Source of the DNA: Stenotrophomonas maltophilia
Lineage (GTDB): Bacteria; Pseudomonadota; Gammaproteobacteria; Xanthomonadales; Xanthomonadaceae
DNA: 64,000 nucleotides
Reading direction: 5' to 3'
Assembly: GCF_900186865.1 (NCBI RefSeq)
Contig: NZ_LT906480.1
Span: forward strand, 2,560,001-2,624,000
Below are positions 46,483 to 55,604 of the stretch, one piece after another. The notes under the pieces were generated by a model that saw only the letters and a list, made by a program, of their open reading frames with translations, ran no database searches and was not told the DNA's origin. A program made the translations under genes and the position numbers. Numbering within the stretch: position 1 is the first letter of the stretch; every line of letters begins with the position of its first letter.

Positions 46483-48000
46483 TCACCGCTGCAGCGGCTG
46501 CTCCGCCTGCAGCGATTCTGACGCGAGGCCCTGCCGGGCGGGGCCTTCCAGCAGCGCCCCGGTGGCGGAAAAGCGGCTGCCATGGCATGGGCAATCCCAT
46601 GTGCGTTCATGGCCATTCCATTGGACAACGCACTTGAGGTGCGGGCACAGCGCCGACATCGCGTGCAGCTGGCCGTGCTCATCGCGGTAGACGGCGGTCC
46701 GCTTTCCATTCACGTCCAGCAGTGCACCACAGCCACGGCTTAACTCGCTGGGTGAGTGCGACGGCGCAGCGCCAAGTCGATCTCCCACCATGTGCCGTGC
46801 GACTGTGCCATTGGTACGGGCCCAGCCGGCCGCCGAGCGCACTGGCGTGAAGCGCATGGGGCTTAGCAGCTTCTCGATCTCGCTGGTCGTGCCCATGATT
46901 CCCTCGGTGATCGCACGAGCGGCCACGCCCGCCCAGGTCAAGCCATCGGGACCATAGCCGGTGGCGACCCACACATTGTCGTGCGCGCTGCTGCCTATGT
47001 AGGGCAGCTGGTCGGCTGCACGGAACTGCTGCGCCGACCAGCACAGCGGCTCGCCCTGCACGGTGAAGTTGCGACGCGCGTCGGCGACCAGATGCTGTGC
47101 CGGATCCATCACCGGGGTTTCGCCGGTGCGATGTGTCTCGCCGACCAGCACCAGCCAGTCGCGGCCATCAGTACCGCGCACCCCGCGCAGCGAGCGGTGC
47201 CGATCGGCGATCCAATGAATACCTGCCGCTGGCGGATTGGCAACCGGCACCGCCACGCCGTACTCGCGGTACACCTCCATCTCGGCCTGCACCAGGTTGA
47301 ACCCTGCTGGCGAGTGGGTGGCGAGCACGAAGTGCCTGGCATGGATGCGGCCGCCAAGGGCGGTGGCAACGCCTGCTGATGCCTCGATGCTGTTGATCTG
47401 GGTCCAGTCGTAGATGCGCACCCGGCCCACCAGGTGTCGCGCCAGCTCCCTGCAGAAGGCCGCCGGATCCAACTGCGCCTGATCGGGAACACGGAACGCG
47501 TGGCCCAATGCGAACGGCAGACCTGACTGCTGGTGTTCGCACTGCAGGCCTACGCGCTGATAGGCCTGAAGTTCACGCTCGAATCGCGTCGTCACCTCGC
47601 GCGTGCGCTCCTGCATGCCGTACTGCATGGCCACGCGTTCGAAGCCGCAACGCAGATCGTAGCGATGAACCAGCGTTTCGATGGCGCGCAGCGCCTGCTG
47701 CCGCCACTGCACGATACGACTGGCCGTGTCGCTGCCCCAGCGCGAGACCAGTTCTGCCAGCCGGGAGACGGGCGCGTAAAGATTGCCCGTGGACATCACC
47801 GTATTTCGCCCGCCGATGGGCCCTGCATCGACCACCAGCACATCCAGGCCACTATCCGCCAGGCGGGCCGCTGTCAGCAGGCCGGTCATTCCGGCGCCCA
47901 CCACCAGCACGTCCGCGCGCGTCGTGCCGGCAAGGGGGCGGAAGCAATGCGACTCGGTGTCAGCTGACCATAAGCTGGCGCGCGGGAACGGTTCGGACAT
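46483..48000 (-). CDS. FAD-dependent oxidoreductase with C-terminal Rieske domain
   Basis: A 505-residue enzyme. A DAO-type FAD domain has VLVVGAGMTGLLTAARLADSG near residue 30 and ATGYGPDGLTWAGV late. A Rieske [2Fe-2S] domain follows with the ligand pairs Cys-Pro-His (CPHLKCVV) and Cys-Pro-Cys-His (WDCPCHGSRF). Such proteins oxidise amines or amino acids with electrons passing to the Rieske cluster; the substrate is unknown. The start at 48000 (MSEPFPRASLW) removes an unrelated 112-residue leader from the longer frame. Confidence 0.9.
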   Translation of the reverse strand: MSEPFPRASLWSADTESHCFRPLAGTTRADVLVVGAGMTGLLTAARLADSGLDVLVVDAGPIGGRNTVMSTGNLYAPVSRLAELVSRWGSDTASRIVQWRQQALRAIETLVHRYDLRCGFERVAMQYGMQERTREVTTRFERELQAYQRVGLQCEHQQSGLPFALGHAFRVPDQAQLDPAAFCRELARHLVGRVRIYDWTQINSIEASAGVATALGGRIHARHFVLATHSPAGFNLVQAEMEVYREYGVAVPVANPPAAGIHWIADRHRSLRGVRGTDGRDWLVLVGETHRTGETPVMDPAQHLVADARRNFTVQGEPLCWSAQQFRAADQLPYIGSSAHDNVWVATGYGPDGLTWAGVAARAITEGIMGTTSEIEKLLSPMRFTPVRSAAGWARTNGTVARHMVGDRLGAAPSHSPSELSRGCGALLDVNGKRTAVYRDEHGQLHAMSALCPHLKCVVQWNGHERTWDCPCHGSRFSATGALLEGPARQGLASESLQAEQPLQR

Positions 48001-48224
48001 GAAAGGGATCCTTGCAGCTTCAGCTGGGAGGCCTCTCTGATACGCCTTGCCGGGTGAAACGAGGGTGGCGCGGCCGTGCAGATGATGCTCACGCGCTGCG
48101 ACGATCAACGCCATGGTCAAGGCCAGATGAGCGCTGCGTGGGCAACACGCCTGTGTCGCCTCTGCGAACCGCAACTCTCTGCTTGCAGCGTGGTAGCTAA
48201 CCTGCCTGGAAGGAGGATCAGGCA

Positions 48225-48455
48225 GTGAGCACGCACCTGGAAATCGATCTGATGATCGCGCAACTGGACGAACTGCTGCCGACCTGGGCAGCGTTCTACC
48301 CCGAGCAGCAGTTCGTCCGCATGCTTGCCGAGGCACTGGACTACATTGCTGCCAGTGCAGACCCGGAGGCCCGGCTGTATTGCGTGATGCGCACCGGGCA
48401 CCTCAACGCGTGCAGCGGAGAGATTCCATGCGCGGCGCGCTATGGAGGCCGCTAG
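48225..48455 (+). CDS. Small hypothetical protein
   Basis: A 76-residue acidic helical protein (IDLMIAQLDELLPTWAAFYPEQQFV) starting at GTG with a strong AAGGAGG about 6 bases upstream. No domain is recognised. It lies between the Rieske oxidoreductase and the first BLUF gene, convergent to the latter. Good translation signals support it. Confidence 0.65.
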   Translation: MSTHLEIDLMIAQLDELLPTWAAFYPEQQFVRMLAEALDYIAASADPEARLYCVMRTGHLNACSGEIPCAARYGGR

Positions 48456-48464
48456 GCCGGTGGA

Positions 48465-48914
48465 TCACGCCGCGACCGCGTAGGGTTCCACCAACCTGGC
48501 CAGGATATCCATCGCCGTCTCGGTTGGCGCATCGTCACCGCTGTGCTGGGCGAACCCTGACCAGTCCGCGCGGGCAAGAAGCTTCAACTGCTCGGGTTGG
48601 GTGGGCAGCCAGCGCATCGGCCAGAACGGGAGCCGCCGGTTGCCCACCCTGCCGCGCTGCAACTCGATGAGCCCGGTATGGCTGGAGGCGCCCACCACCC
48701 GCGAGTACGCCACCCTCAAGCCGTCTTCGGGCCCCTCCATGTACTGCAGGAAGCGGCTGCCGTCGAACAGCAGAACGCCGGTGACGCCGGCACTGCGGTT
48801 GAAGCGGGCGGCATCATCGACCAGATCGTCGAGCTTTCCGCTGCCCAGGCCGAACGGATCACCAGCAACGGCTGGGCCCGCTTCGCTGACGTATGCGACT
48901 GCCCTGATCGGCAT
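48465..48914 (-). CDS. BLUF-domain blue-light sensor 1
   Basis: A 149-residue single-domain BLUF protein that binds FAD and senses blue light. The flavin-contacting Tyr is in RAVAYVSEA, Asn in AARFNRSAGVTGVLLFDG, Gln in GSRFLQYMEGPEDG, and the switching Trp/Met region in PFWPMRW. No output domain is fused, so it must act through a partner. It is the first of three similar BLUF genes within 10 kb. Confidence 0.9.
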   Translation of the reverse strand: MPIRAVAYVSEAGPAVAGDPFGLGSGKLDDLVDDAARFNRSAGVTGVLLFDGSRFLQYMEGPEDGLRVAYSRVVGASSHTGLIELQRGRVGNRRLPFWPMRWLPTQPEQLKLLARADWSGFAQHSGDDAPTETAMDILARLVEPYAVAA

Positions 48915-49103
48915 TAACTGCTCCTGTAGCGAATCCCCCCAGATTCCGTGGCCGTAGGATAGGCCACCTGCGCCCCGCAGTTGTTCCCATCATGTGCATT
49001 TTGTGAATCAGTTGGGTTCCAGCTGACAAACGGCATGCAGGACGCCTACACCGCCCATGCCATGGATCGTTTACGCTTGGGCCAGATGACTCGGGAGCGC
49101 CCC

Positions 49104-49364
49104 ATGCCCAATACCGGCCTTTTCCATGTTCTGGAGCTGGACGCTGTTTCCGGCGTGCAGGGTATTGAGCGCGTCAGGTCCATTCGCGTGCGCTGCAACA
49201 CCTGCGGCGGGATTACACAGTTGTCGGGGGACGCGTTGGGGGCGGTGCCCGGTGGAACGACGCTGGTGTGCGGCGCTTGTCCTTCGCGCCAGACGGTCAG
49301 CAACGCGCGGCTGGTCGAATGCGATCATGTCCTGCCCGGCAGCGCGCAGGGATCCGACGCGTAG
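49104..49364 (+). CDS. Small zinc-ribbon-like hypothetical protein
   Basis: An 86-residue protein with two Cys pairs: CNTCGG and CGACPS, spaced about 30 residues apart, a probable zinc ribbon. The ATG at 49104 (MPNTGLFHV) has CGGGAG upstream and is preferred to an in-frame upstream start. It is convergent with ligD. Function unknown. Confidence 0.65.
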   Translation: MPNTGLFHVLELDAVSGVQGIERVRSIRVRCNTCGGITQLSGDALGAVPGGTTLVCGACPSRQTVSNARLVECDHVLPGSAQGSDA

Positions 49365-49371
49365 GCGCGGG

Positions 49372-51921
49372 CTACGGGTCTGCCTGCGCCCAGCGCGCCA
49401 GATTCTGCTTCACTTTCCCAATGCCGGCCCAGGGGTCTTTGCGCCGCCGCTTGAGCTTTGCTGGCACGTCCTTGATCGTGAACGCGTCTGCGCGCTTGAG
49501 TTTCGCCAGATCGCCCCAGGCGATCGGCAACGCGACCGGTGCGCCCGGCCGCGCCCGCAGCGAGTAGGACGCGACTGCCGTGGCACCGCGCCCGTTGCGC
49601 AGGTAGTCGACGAAGATCCGCTTGTTGCGGAGGCTTTTGGTGGCCGTTGCCAGGAATCGCTGGGGCTCGGATTGCGCCAGCGCATCGGCGAAGCCCTTCG
49701 CAAAGCGCTTGGTCAGGTCCCAGTCGCATCCCGGGTTGAGCGGCACCACCACGTGCAGGCCCTTGCCGCCGGAGACACGCAGGAACGATTCCAACTGCAG
49801 CTGCGCGAGCAGTTTGCGGATGTCGGTTGCCGCCTTCTTGACCTCTGCAAAGGGTACGTCCGGTCCTGGATCCAGATCGAACACCACCCGGTCGGCCTTG
49901 TCGGGCGCTTCGGCGTGGCTGCCCCAAGGGTGGAACTCCAACGCGTTGAACTGCACCAGTTCAAGCAGGCTGGCCGCGTCACGCACCACCAGGTAATGGG
50001 CGTTGATGCCGCTTTCCTCCTTCAGCCTTACCGGATCGACCAGTTCCAGCCCGGCTGTGTGGTGTTTCTGGAAGAAGCAGGGCTTTGCGGTGCCACTGGG
50101 GCATCGGATGATCGACAGCGGACGATCAACCACCTCGGGCAGGAGGTGCTCCATCACTGCTGAGTAGTAGTCCCATACCTCCTGCTTGGTGTAGCCATCG
50201 CCAGGAAACAGGATCTTGCCGGGGGACGAAAGCGCGGGCGGTGTGCGGCCGGTAGCGGGTGACTTTTTCGTATCGCGCGCAGGACGCCTGGATGCGGGCT
50301 GTCCACCAGAGGGCATGGCCGGCCCGGAGCGATCGGAATCTTCGAGATCGGCGATGTCCTTGTCCGCCCGTACCGCCTTCAGCGATGCCTGGCGCAACAG
50401 CTTCTGCCCGCCAATCCCGCGATAGAAGACCTCCACCACGAAACGCGGTGCGAACCAGGTCGCGGCGCGAAGGTCGGTGTCCTGGGTGGGCACGTGCGCC
50501 GTCGGCTTGCGGCCGCCGCCGCCTTCGATGCGCCTGCTGACTTCGCCGATCAGTTCGTCCGAGAACCCGGACCCGACGCGGCCGACGTAGAGCCAGCCAT
50601 GTTTCCGGTCTCGCCGCGCCAGCAGCAGCGAGCCGAACCCGGTGCGGCTGCCCTTCGGCGCGGTGTATCCGACCACCGCGAACTCGTCGCTGGCCAGCTG
50701 TTTGGTCTTGCGCCAATCCTCACTGCGGCCGCTGTGGTAGCTGCGATCGGCGCGCTTGGAAATGATGCCTTCGAAGTGCTGCTCACCGGCCAGGCGATAG
50801 GCCTCGTCGCCATCCCCCTGCACATGCGAACTGAACGCCAATGGCCTGCCCTGCCCCTCCAGCACGGAGTGCAGCAGGGCTTTGCGTTCCAGCAAGGGCG
50901 CATCGGCGATGTCCACGCCATCAAGATGCAGCAGATCGAACAATGCGTAGGTCAGGATGCTCTGCCGCTCGCCGGAGAGCGTGGCCTGCAGCAGGTTGAA
51001 GTCTTCCTTGGTGCCGGCGCCGGCGATGAGCTCACCGTCCAGTGCCGCCGAAGTAAGGCCCAGTGCCGCGATCGCGTCACGTATTTCAGGCAGCTTGCCG
51101 GTCCATTCCAGTGCGTTCCGCGACCACAGCTGCACGTTGCCCTCAGCCACCGTAGCAAGGATGCGGTACCCATCCCATTTGATCTCATGCACCCACTGCC
51201 CGCCCTGGGGCGGCGCGTCGCCCAGCTTGGCCAACTGCGGCTCAAACGGTCCGGACGGCGCTGCCGCCTTTTTCGCCTTGCTGAGCGCCAGGGCCTTCTT
51301 CGCCCAGTTCTTTCGTCGGGTGCGTGTGGGCGGTACGACCGTAAGTTTCTTCTTCGCGATCTTTCCGGCCCCGGCACGCTTCAGGTCTTCCGGGGGCGCC
51401 ACAGCAACATCCGCCAGCAGATCGTCTGCCTCGATATCGCTGGCAAATTCATCGTCATCCTTGAACAGCAGCCATTGCGGCTGGCGCGCAGGCTTGCCGG
51501 AACGGACCAGATGCCATCCACCCTTGAGCTTGGCGCCGAACAGCTCGAAGCGTAGATGGCCCTTGGCGAGCTGGGCTTCCGGGTCGCCCTGCGTGGCCCA
51601 CACACCGTGGTCGAACTGGGCGACATGTCCGCCGCCATACTGGCCTTTGGGAATCTCGCCTTCAAATGCTGCGTAGTCGACGGGATGATCCTCCACCTCC
51701 ACCGCCATGCGCTTGACCTTCGGGTCGTAGCTGGGGCCCTTGGGAACGGCCCAGCTCTTCAGCGCGTCACCCACCTGCAGGCGGAAGTCGTAGTGCCTGC
51801 GGCTGGCATGATGCAACTGCACCACGAAAATGGCGCGTTGGCCTTTTGGCAGCGCCTTGCCCGGTTCGGGCTCCCTGGTCTGGTCAAAACGACGCTTGCG
51901 GCGGTACTCGACCAGTGACAT
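49372..51921 (-). CDS. ligD: ATP-dependent DNA ligase LigD
   Basis: An 849-residue multidomain NHEJ enzyme starting at 51921. The order is PE-LIG-POL, as in Pseudomonas: the 3'-phosphoesterase domain (HHASRRHYDFRLQ; KGPSYDPKVKRMAVEVEDHP), the ligase with the adenylated Lys in HEIKWDGYRI and an OB-fold (YVGRVGSGFSD), then the primase-polymerase (VVFDLDPGPDVPF; SGGKGLHVVVPL). It seals and fills double-strand breaks with Ku. No ku gene is in the window. The region before 51921 in the same frame is not homologous and is excluded. Confidence 0.95.
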   Translation of the reverse strand: MSLVEYRRKRRFDQTREPEPGKALPKGQRAIFVVQLHHASRRHYDFRLQVGDALKSWAVPKGPSYDPKVKRMAVEVEDHPVDYAAFEGEIPKGQYGGGHVAQFDHGVWATQGDPEAQLAKGHLRFELFGAKLKGGWHLVRSGKPARQPQWLLFKDDDEFASDIEADDLLADVAVAPPEDLKRAGAGKIAKKKLTVVPPTRTRRKNWAKKALALSKAKKAAAPSGPFEPQLAKLGDAPPQGGQWVHEIKWDGYRILATVAEGNVQLWSRNALEWTGKLPEIRDAIAALGLTSAALDGELIAGAGTKEDFNLLQATLSGERQSILTYALFDLLHLDGVDIADAPLLERKALLHSVLEGQGRPLAFSSHVQGDGDEAYRLAGEQHFEGIISKRADRSYHSGRSEDWRKTKQLASDEFAVVGYTAPKGSRTGFGSLLLARRDRKHGWLYVGRVGSGFSDELIGEVSRRIEGGGGRKPTAHVPTQDTDLRAATWFAPRFVVEVFYRGIGGQKLLRQASLKAVRADKDIADLEDSDRSGPAMPSGGQPASRRPARDTKKSPATGRTPPALSSPGKILFPGDGYTKQEVWDYYSAVMEHLLPEVVDRPLSIIRCPSGTAKPCFFQKHHTAGLELVDPVRLKEESGINAHYLVVRDAASLLELVQFNALEFHPWGSHAEAPDKADRVVFDLDPGPDVPFAEVKKAATDIRKLLAQLQLESFLRVSGGKGLHVVVPLNPGCDWDLTKRFAKGFADALAQSEPQRFLATATKSLRNKRIFVDYLRNGRGATAVASYSLRARPGAPVALPIAWGDLAKLKRADAFTIKDVPAKLKRRRKDPWAGIGKVKQNLARWAQADP

Positions 51922-51934
51922 GGGCAGCTCCGCG

Positions 51935-52111
51935 CTACTTTCCCAGGTGCTTGCGTACAGCAGCGGCGGTGGGCCCGACCTCGGCGACCGCGGCCCGAAG
52001 CTCCTCGGCTGACACACCCAGCGTCGTGGTCCAGTACTGCAGTTCATAGTCTTCGTTGACGTTGATGCGATCCCGGTCCGGGCTGCCGGTGTTCTTCTTG
52101 TCATCGCTCAT
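51935..52111 (-). CDS. DUF3606-family small protein
   Basis: A 58-residue protein (MSDDKKNTGSPDRDRINVNEDYELQYW, then LGVSAEELRAAVAEVGPTAAAVRKHLG), matching the DUF3606 pattern of small stress-linked proteins of unknown function. It lies 13 bases before ligD in the same direction. An unrelated longer frame upstream of 52111 is rejected. Confidence 0.85.
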   Translation of the reverse strand: MSDDKKNTGSPDRDRINVNEDYELQYWTTTLGVSAEELRAAVAEVGPTAAAVRKHLGK

Positions 52112-52362
52112 GGGAGTCTCCACGCGTGATCGGGCGTGAAGTGACCGTACCGGCCGGCCCATGGGCACCAGGCGATGCCACCGTGAAGCGATGGCGAAGG
52201 CCTGCCGGCATCGGAACTGCGGCAGGCGGGCGACGGACGCCACCTCGTGAAGACAACGCGCAGGGCTCGCGTTGGCGTTCACATGCCGCCTTCACCTGGC
52301 CCCCGCCTGATCGCAACCGGGCGGGACCTACGCTGAGCGCTCCACTCACAGCGGAGCCCAGC

Positions 52363-52860
52363 ATGGCTATCAAGACAGCGGAAGACCTGTTCATCCACGA
52401 ACTCTCGGATATCTACAGCGCCGAAAAGCAGCTGACCAAGGCCCTCCCGCGCCTGGCCCGTGCGGCCGAGAACCCTGACCTGGCCACAGCGTTTGAAACG
52501 CACCTGGAAGAAACCCAGGGCCAGATCGAGCGCATCGACCAGGTGGTGGAGGTTCTCGGCATCCGGCTGAAGCGCATCAAGTGCGCGGCGATGGAAGGTC
52601 TGGTGGAGGAAGGCAAGGAAGTGATCGACAGCATCGACAAGGGCCCTGTGCGCGATGCCGCCCTGATCGGCGGCGCGCAGAAGGTCGAGCATTACGAGAT
52701 CGCGTCCTACGGCACCATCGCCGCGCTGGCCAAGCAGCTGGGCTACAAGGACGCCCTTCCGCTGCTGCTGGAGACGCTTGAGGAAGAGAAGGCCACCGAC
52801 GAGAAGCTCACCCTGCTGGCCAAGGGCGGCGGCAATGCCAAGGCGGCACAGGCCGCCTGA
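52363..52860 (+). CDS. Ferritin-like DUF892 protein, YciE/YciF type
   Basis: A 165-residue four-helix protein: TAEDLFIHELSDIYSAEKQL (helix A with Glu ligands), LEETQGQIERIDQVVEVLG, GAQKVEHYEIASYGTIAALA (His/Glu ligands), and LEEEKATDEKLTLLA. DUF892 proteins bind iron in a ferritin-like fold and are induced by osmotic and oxidative stress. The start at 52363 is typical of the family (MAIKTAEDLF). A broken relative is found at 56551. Confidence 0.92.
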   Translation: MAIKTAEDLFIHELSDIYSAEKQLTKALPRLARAAENPDLATAFETHLEETQGQIERIDQVVEVLGIRLKRIKCAAMEGLVEEGKEVIDSIDKGPVRDAALIGGAQKVEHYEIASYGTIAALAKQLGYKDALPLLLETLEEEKATDEKLTLLAKGGGNAKAAQAA

Positions 52861-52898
52861 TCGACGCGCGCCGAAGCCGGCCGCCATGGACGGCGGCC

Positions 52899-53633
52899 TC
52901 AGGGTTGGTACAGCACCTGGTCGTTCGGGCAGAAGAACGTGCGCCGCCGGGTGGTGCCCATGTAAAGCTTGCTGATCGGGCCGCCGCATGCCGGGCAGAT
53001 CCTGCGCGTGTGTACCTGCCAGTGCTTCTTCAACTCGAAACGGCGCTTCCACTGCAGGAAATCAAAGCTGTAGGCGCGGGCCTGCGTGATCAGCGCGGTG
53101 AGCCTGCGCGGTGGCAGGTCGCCCAGCCGCGTGGCGGGGTGCACGCCTATACGGAACAGCACCTCGTTCTTGATGATGTTGCCCACGCCGGCAAAGACCG
53201 TCTGGTCCAGAAGCGCATCACAGACCATGACGTCCGGCATTGCCTTCAGCTTGCGCCGGGCCAGCTTCGGATCCCAGGCATCGTTCATCACGTCCGCGCG
53301 CCAATCGTAGACCTCGTCCAACGGCTCTTCGATCAGCCGCACTGAACACGCATAGAAGTTCAGCTCGCCATTGTCGAACCGCAGGGATACACGCGGCGGG
53401 GTTGGCTTCCGTTCGTCGATGCGCCAGCTGCCGAACATCATCAGATGGATGCGCAGTGTGTGGCGGCTGAATTCCAGCAGGAAGTGCTTGCCCCAACTGC
53501 GGACCGCCTTGACCCTTCGGCCCTGCAGCGGCGACAGGTCGACCCGGCTGTTCCCGGAGACGGCGCGGACCACGTGCCCCTTGAAGTGGCTCGCTGCTTC
53601 GCGCAGCAGGACGATCGAAGGGCCTTCAGGCAT
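52899..53633 (-). CDS. Endonuclease VIII-like DNA glycosylase
   Basis: A 244-residue Fpg/Nei-family bifunctional glycosylase. The catalytic N-terminal Pro-Glu is in MPEGPSIVLL. A helix-two-turns-helix lies around DQTVFAGVGNIIKNEVLF, and a zinc finger CPACGGPISKLYMGTTRRRTFFCPNDQ closes the protein, with one of the four usual Cys apparently changed. It removes oxidised pyrimidines. The start at 53633 is fixed by the need for the processed Pro; it overlaps the DUF72 gene by 8 bases. Confidence 0.9.
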   Translation of the reverse strand: MPEGPSIVLLREAASHFKGHVVRAVSGNSRVDLSPLQGRRVKAVRSWGKHFLLEFSRHTLRIHLMMFGSWRIDERKPTPPRVSLRFDNGELNFYACSVRLIEEPLDEVYDWRADVMNDAWDPKLARRKLKAMPDVMVCDALLDQTVFAGVGNIIKNEVLFRIGVHPATRLGDLPPRRLTALITQARAYSFDFLQWKRRFELKKHWQVHTRRICPACGGPISKLYMGTTRRRTFFCPNDQVLYQP

Positions 53634-54393
53634 GTTCCTTCTCCTGCAGCAGCGCCTGCAGGTGCAGGGCGTTGCCGGTGGCGTGACCCAGTGCGGTGTT
53701 GTCCAGTACGAACCAGGCGGGTCGTTTCGCGTCGGCCTCGGCCAGCAGCTGCCGCGCAAGGTGGGCAAGGGTGGGTTCGTCGTAGGCGCTGCGATAGATC
53801 TGTGGCTGGCCGTGCCAGCGCCAGTAGCTCCACGCGCGGTCACCGCCGGGCGTCGCTGCCGCCGGCACACGTGCCGGATCCGCGGCAACCCGTGCCACGC
53901 CATGCGCGCTCAGAAGCGCATCCACTTCCGGCGTGAACCAACTCGGGTGGCGCGGCTCGCACGCCACATCGGCCCGGGTGCGCGCGCGCAGGCCCCGCAG
54001 GAATGCTCTGGCCGTGGCCGTGTCGTACACCAGGCTCGGCGGCAACTGCAGCAGTAACGGCCCGAGCTTTTCACCCAGCTCCAGCACGCCTTCAAGGAAC
54101 CGCTCGAGTGGTTGCATTGCGTCGCGCAGCCGACGCTCATGGCTGATCTCTCGCGGCAGTTTCACCGCGAACCGGAAGCCCTCCGGCACGCTCGCCGCCC
54201 ATCGCGCATAGGTCCTGGCCTGGTGCGGTCGATAGAAGGATGAGTTGATCTCCACCATCGGCAGGCGTGTGGCGTAGCGCTGCAGCGCGGTGTCGCCCGC
54301 GCCGAACGCTTCCTGATCCGCGCGCGGCAGCGACCAGCCCGCACAGCCGACACGCAGTGGGGCGGTTGCACGGGGGGCGGCCGCCGCCGTCAT
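53626..54393 (-). CDS. DUF72 family protein
   Basis: A 255-residue TIM-barrel-like DUF72 protein: VGCAGWSLPR at the start, YATRLPMVEINSSFYRPHQARTYARWA, FRFAVKLPREISHERRL and LLLQLPPSLVYD. The family has an endonuclease IV-like fold and unknown activity. It overlaps the Nei-like glycosylase by 8 bases and the BLUF gene upstream by 4 (ATGA). This gives a BLUF-DUF72-Nei operon linking light sensing to DNA repair. Confidence 0.92.
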   Translation of the reverse strand: MTAAAAPRATAPLRVGCAGWSLPRADQEAFGAGDTALQRYATRLPMVEINSSFYRPHQARTYARWAASVPEGFRFAVKLPREISHERRLRDAMQPLERFLEGVLELGEKLGPLLLQLPPSLVYDTATARAFLRGLRARTRADVACEPRHPSWFTPEVDALLSAHGVARVAADPARVPAAATPGGDRAWSYWRWHGQPQIYRSAYDEPTLAHLARQLLAEADAKRPAWFVLDNTALGHATGNALHLQALLQEKEHA

Positions 54394-54857
54394 CGTACCA
54401 GCTGCCCGTACGGTTCCAGGGTCTCTCCCGCACCTGCATCCGTCTGCAACTGCGAGACCGACAGCAGACGATCCAGTGCGCTGGCGCCCGACTCCAGCGC
54501 CGACGCGCTGCGCACGAAGCCGGTCCAGTCAGAGATGGCGATCTTTCCCAGCGCTAGCTCATCCACCCGCACGCTGCGCATCCGCCAGTGCGGAAACTGC
54601 CGCCGCCCCACCCTGCCCCGGTTCAGCTCGACGATCCCACTGTGGCTGCCGGCCGCGAGAATGCGCGTGTACGCGGCATTGATCCCCGCCTCCGGGCCCT
54701 CCAGATACTGCAGGAAGCGCGAGCCGTCGAACAGCAACGTGCCGGTGGCATCGACGGATTCGTTGAACTTCACCGCTTCGGCCACAAGCCGTTGCAGCCG
54801 CTCTTCGGTCAGGCTCGGGGACGCTTCACTCACATAGGCAATCGCACGAAAAGGCAT
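54390..54857 (-). CDS. BLUF-domain blue-light sensor 2
   Basis: A 155-residue BLUF protein starting at 54857: Tyr in RAIAYVSEA, Asn in AVKFNESVDATGTLLFDG, Gln in GSRFLQYLEGPEAG, and Trp/Met in FPHWRMRSV. It is the first gene of a coupled run with DUF72 and the Nei-like glycosylase. Its product may adjust repair to light stress; this is inference from the operon. Confidence 0.9.
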   Translation of the reverse strand: MPFRAIAYVSEASPSLTEERLQRLVAEAVKFNESVDATGTLLFDGSRFLQYLEGPEAGINAAYTRILAAGSHSGIVELNRGRVGRRQFPHWRMRSVRVDELALGKIAISDWTGFVRSASALESGASALDRLLSVSQLQTDAGAGETLEPYGQLVR

Positions 54858-55159
54858 GGCACCACCGGTTGTTGCAGACAGCTCTACCTTAGCGTCGCGG
54901 GTCGTATGTGCAGTGAGGCCGGCGTAGAGGCTGCGTCGAGTTGAGGCGCGGGCCCGCCGCATCGCCTTGACACGTGCTCGAGCGCGGCGGGCGCGCCTGC
55001 GGGCGCACACGCGCGTGCACGACGTTTCGTGGAGACCGGATGAGGAATCGTGGGCTTCCGGATGACGCCACGTTGGCGGTCATGCCACCGCCGTCTAGCG
55101 CCGGATCTGGAAGATGGTCCCTGCCGCCAGTCGGGCGGCTCAACCCAGGGAGACTTTCC

Positions 55160-55483
55160 ATGGCCAACCAGAACCAGAACCAGGGCAACAGCAACCGCGG
55201 TTTCGCTTCGATGGACGAGGACAAGCAGCGCGAGATCGCCGCCAAGGGTGGACGTGCCGCGCACGAGTCAGGCAACGCCCATGAATTCAGCTCGGAAGAA
55301 GCACGCGAAGCCGGCCGCAAGGGCGGCGAAGCGGTGAGCCAGGATCGCCAGCACATGGCGGACATCGGCCGCGAAGGCGGCCAGAACAGCCGTGGGGGTG
55401 GAAACCAGGGCGGTAACCAGGGCGGCGGGCAGCAACAGCAGGAACGCGGCGGCGGTAACAACCGCGGTGGCCAGCAGCGCTGA
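55160..55483 (+). CDS. KGG-motif stress-induced protein
   Basis: A 107-residue hydrophilic protein with two KGG-type repeats (REIAAKGGRAAHESGNAHEF; AREAGRKGGEAVSQD) and a third degenerate one (IGREGGQNSRGGG). A Gly/Gln/Asn-rich disordered tail follows. These motifs belong to the general-stress proteins related to GsiB and ConJ/YciG. The ATG at 55160 follows CAGGGAG. It is likely induced in stationary phase. Confidence 0.88.
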   Translation: MANQNQNQGNSNRGFASMDEDKQREIAAKGGRAAHESGNAHEFSSEEAREAGRKGGEAVSQDRQHMADIGREGGQNSRGGGNQGGNQGGGQQQQERGGGNNRGGQQR

Positions 55484-55604
55484 TCGCGGCTGAAGCCAGA
55501 TGCACCGCTTCGTGGGCGGACGTGATGTCCGCCCACTTTCGTACGCCTTGACGCTGATCAGGGGCTTCGCCACTGGGGCGCCGCAGATGCGCGCCCCAGC
55601 TCTT

